From NCBI GenBank assembly GCA_963691655.1, contig OY829328.1, positions 75,458,400 through 75,522,399 of the forward strand: DNA of 64,000 nt, in the 5' to 3' direction. This document shows positions 63,501 to 64,000 of this stretch, piece by piece. A model generated the notes under the pieces. That model was not told where the DNA came from. It worked only from the letters and a program-made list of their open reading frames with translations, and did not search any database. Source of the DNA: Toxonevra muliebris (Eukaryota > Arthropoda > Insecta > Diptera > Pallopteridae). A program made the translations under genes and the position numbers. How positions within the stretch are numbered: the first letter of the stretch is position 1; each line of letters begins with the position of its first letter.

Positions 63501-64000
63501 CAAGGCCGTATTTACGGGGAGTTTTGGGGGTTCTGACCCCCTCCCCTCCCCCGAAATGTGAAAACTTTTTTCTAATTTTTGAAATTGATTGCCAGTGAAT
63601 GGCAAAAAAGTCTATTGAACGATTTTTAAATATTTATTACTTCAATCGGTTTCTTTCTAAAAAGTCAAATAAAAACAAAAAAAAATTTGAAAAATTAATT
63701 TCAATTGAAATCGTACGAAGTTTGTAGCACGTCATGACCAAAAACGGTATTTTCAGGGATCAAGAAAATAACTTGAGAAAAAATATGTTTTTGAAACTGG
63801 CTCTGGAACGGCTTAGCAACAAGGTACCATATAGCACCGCTAGGCATTACTGGGTTAAGCTAACAGCGAAACAAAAGTGAACGATGATAACGAGGATGAA
63901 AAAAATTACGAAAAAATTAATTAATTGAAAAAAAAAAATTTTTTTAAAAATTTTTTAAAGTTAAAAAATAAAAAAAATCGAAATTTTTTTTTTTTGTAAA
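63501..64000. mobile_element. hAT-like non-autonomous element, third copy (runs off window)
   Basis: Begins CAAGGCCGTATTTACGGGGA, the inverted form of the right ends at 17,055 and 18,097. It continues with 'ttttgggggttctgacccc' and later 'gaagtttgtagcacgtca', which is the reverse of 'tgacgtgctacaaacttc' at 15,955 in the first element. The other end lies outside the window. Confidence 0.6.

Overview
The window looks like an intergenic or intronic, repeat-dominated stretch of a higher fly (brachyceran dipteran) nuclear genome. It is very AT-rich, has many CA/TG, CAA/TTG and ACAT microsatellites and long A/T runs, and carries Tc1/mariner families, R1- and jockey-type non-LTR elements and tRNA-derived SINEs typical of insects. 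I found no convincing host protein-coding exon, rRNA or functional tRNA. No prokaryotic operon signal is present. The species cannot be named from the sequence alone.

Layout. 0.9-2 kb: 3' remnant of an R1-like retrotransposon. 2.5-3.4 kb: a TA-flanked MITE. 4.4-5.7 kb: tandem and inverted 125-bp modules and degenerate repeats. 6.2-8.8 kb: pogo-like fossil, tRNA-Glu-derived SINE and copy A of a DD37E-like Tc1/mariner family. 10.7-12 kb: DD37D (maT-like) element T1. 13.8-18.1 kb: two hAT-like non-autonomous elements back to back, the first 3.3 kb long and holding a 58-bp minisatellite. 19.9-22.1 kb: Tc3-like element. 23.7-25.2 kb: DD37E-like copy B. 26.2-27.4 kb: mauritiana-type mariner M1. 27.7-29.1 kb: hAT-like element and an R1-like fragment. 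29.83-29.94 kb: a long, miRNA-precursor-like hairpin. 30.1-32.1 kb: DD37E-like copy C with a SINE that has two tRNA heads. 32.9-36.4 kb: an unclassified repeat with an R1-like insertion, then a DD37E-like element E. 36.6-39.3 kb: a Tc1-like element with about 400-bp inverted repeats, followed by an intact mariner (M4). 40.7-43.9 kb: a mosaic of mariner M5, mariner M2 and DD37E-like copy D. 46.5-48.2 kb: satellite-like 6-bp and 12-bp tandem repeats. 50.5-51.7 kb: DD37D element T2. 52.8-57.7 kb: a 9-bp minisatellite split by an R4/Dong-like retrotransposon that has intact reverse transcriptase and restriction-like endonuclease domains. 59.6-60.8 kb: jockey and Tc1 fragments. 61.6-62.7 kb: mariner M3. 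62.9-64 kb: second copies of the unclassified repeat and of the hAT-like family.

Only two reading frames look able to encode functional proteins: the mariner M4 transposase (38,134-39,207) and the R4/Dong-like RT-endonuclease (54,948-57,305, minus strand, missing its N terminus). The most informative biology lies in relations between elements. One is the site-specific placement of the R4/Dong-like element in its repeat. Another is a DD37E-like lineage that spread after losing its first catalytic Asp and taking in a second transposon. A third is a filled-site/empty-site pair that dates an R1-like insertion. The last is a SINE with two tRNA-like heads bounded by one target-site duplication.
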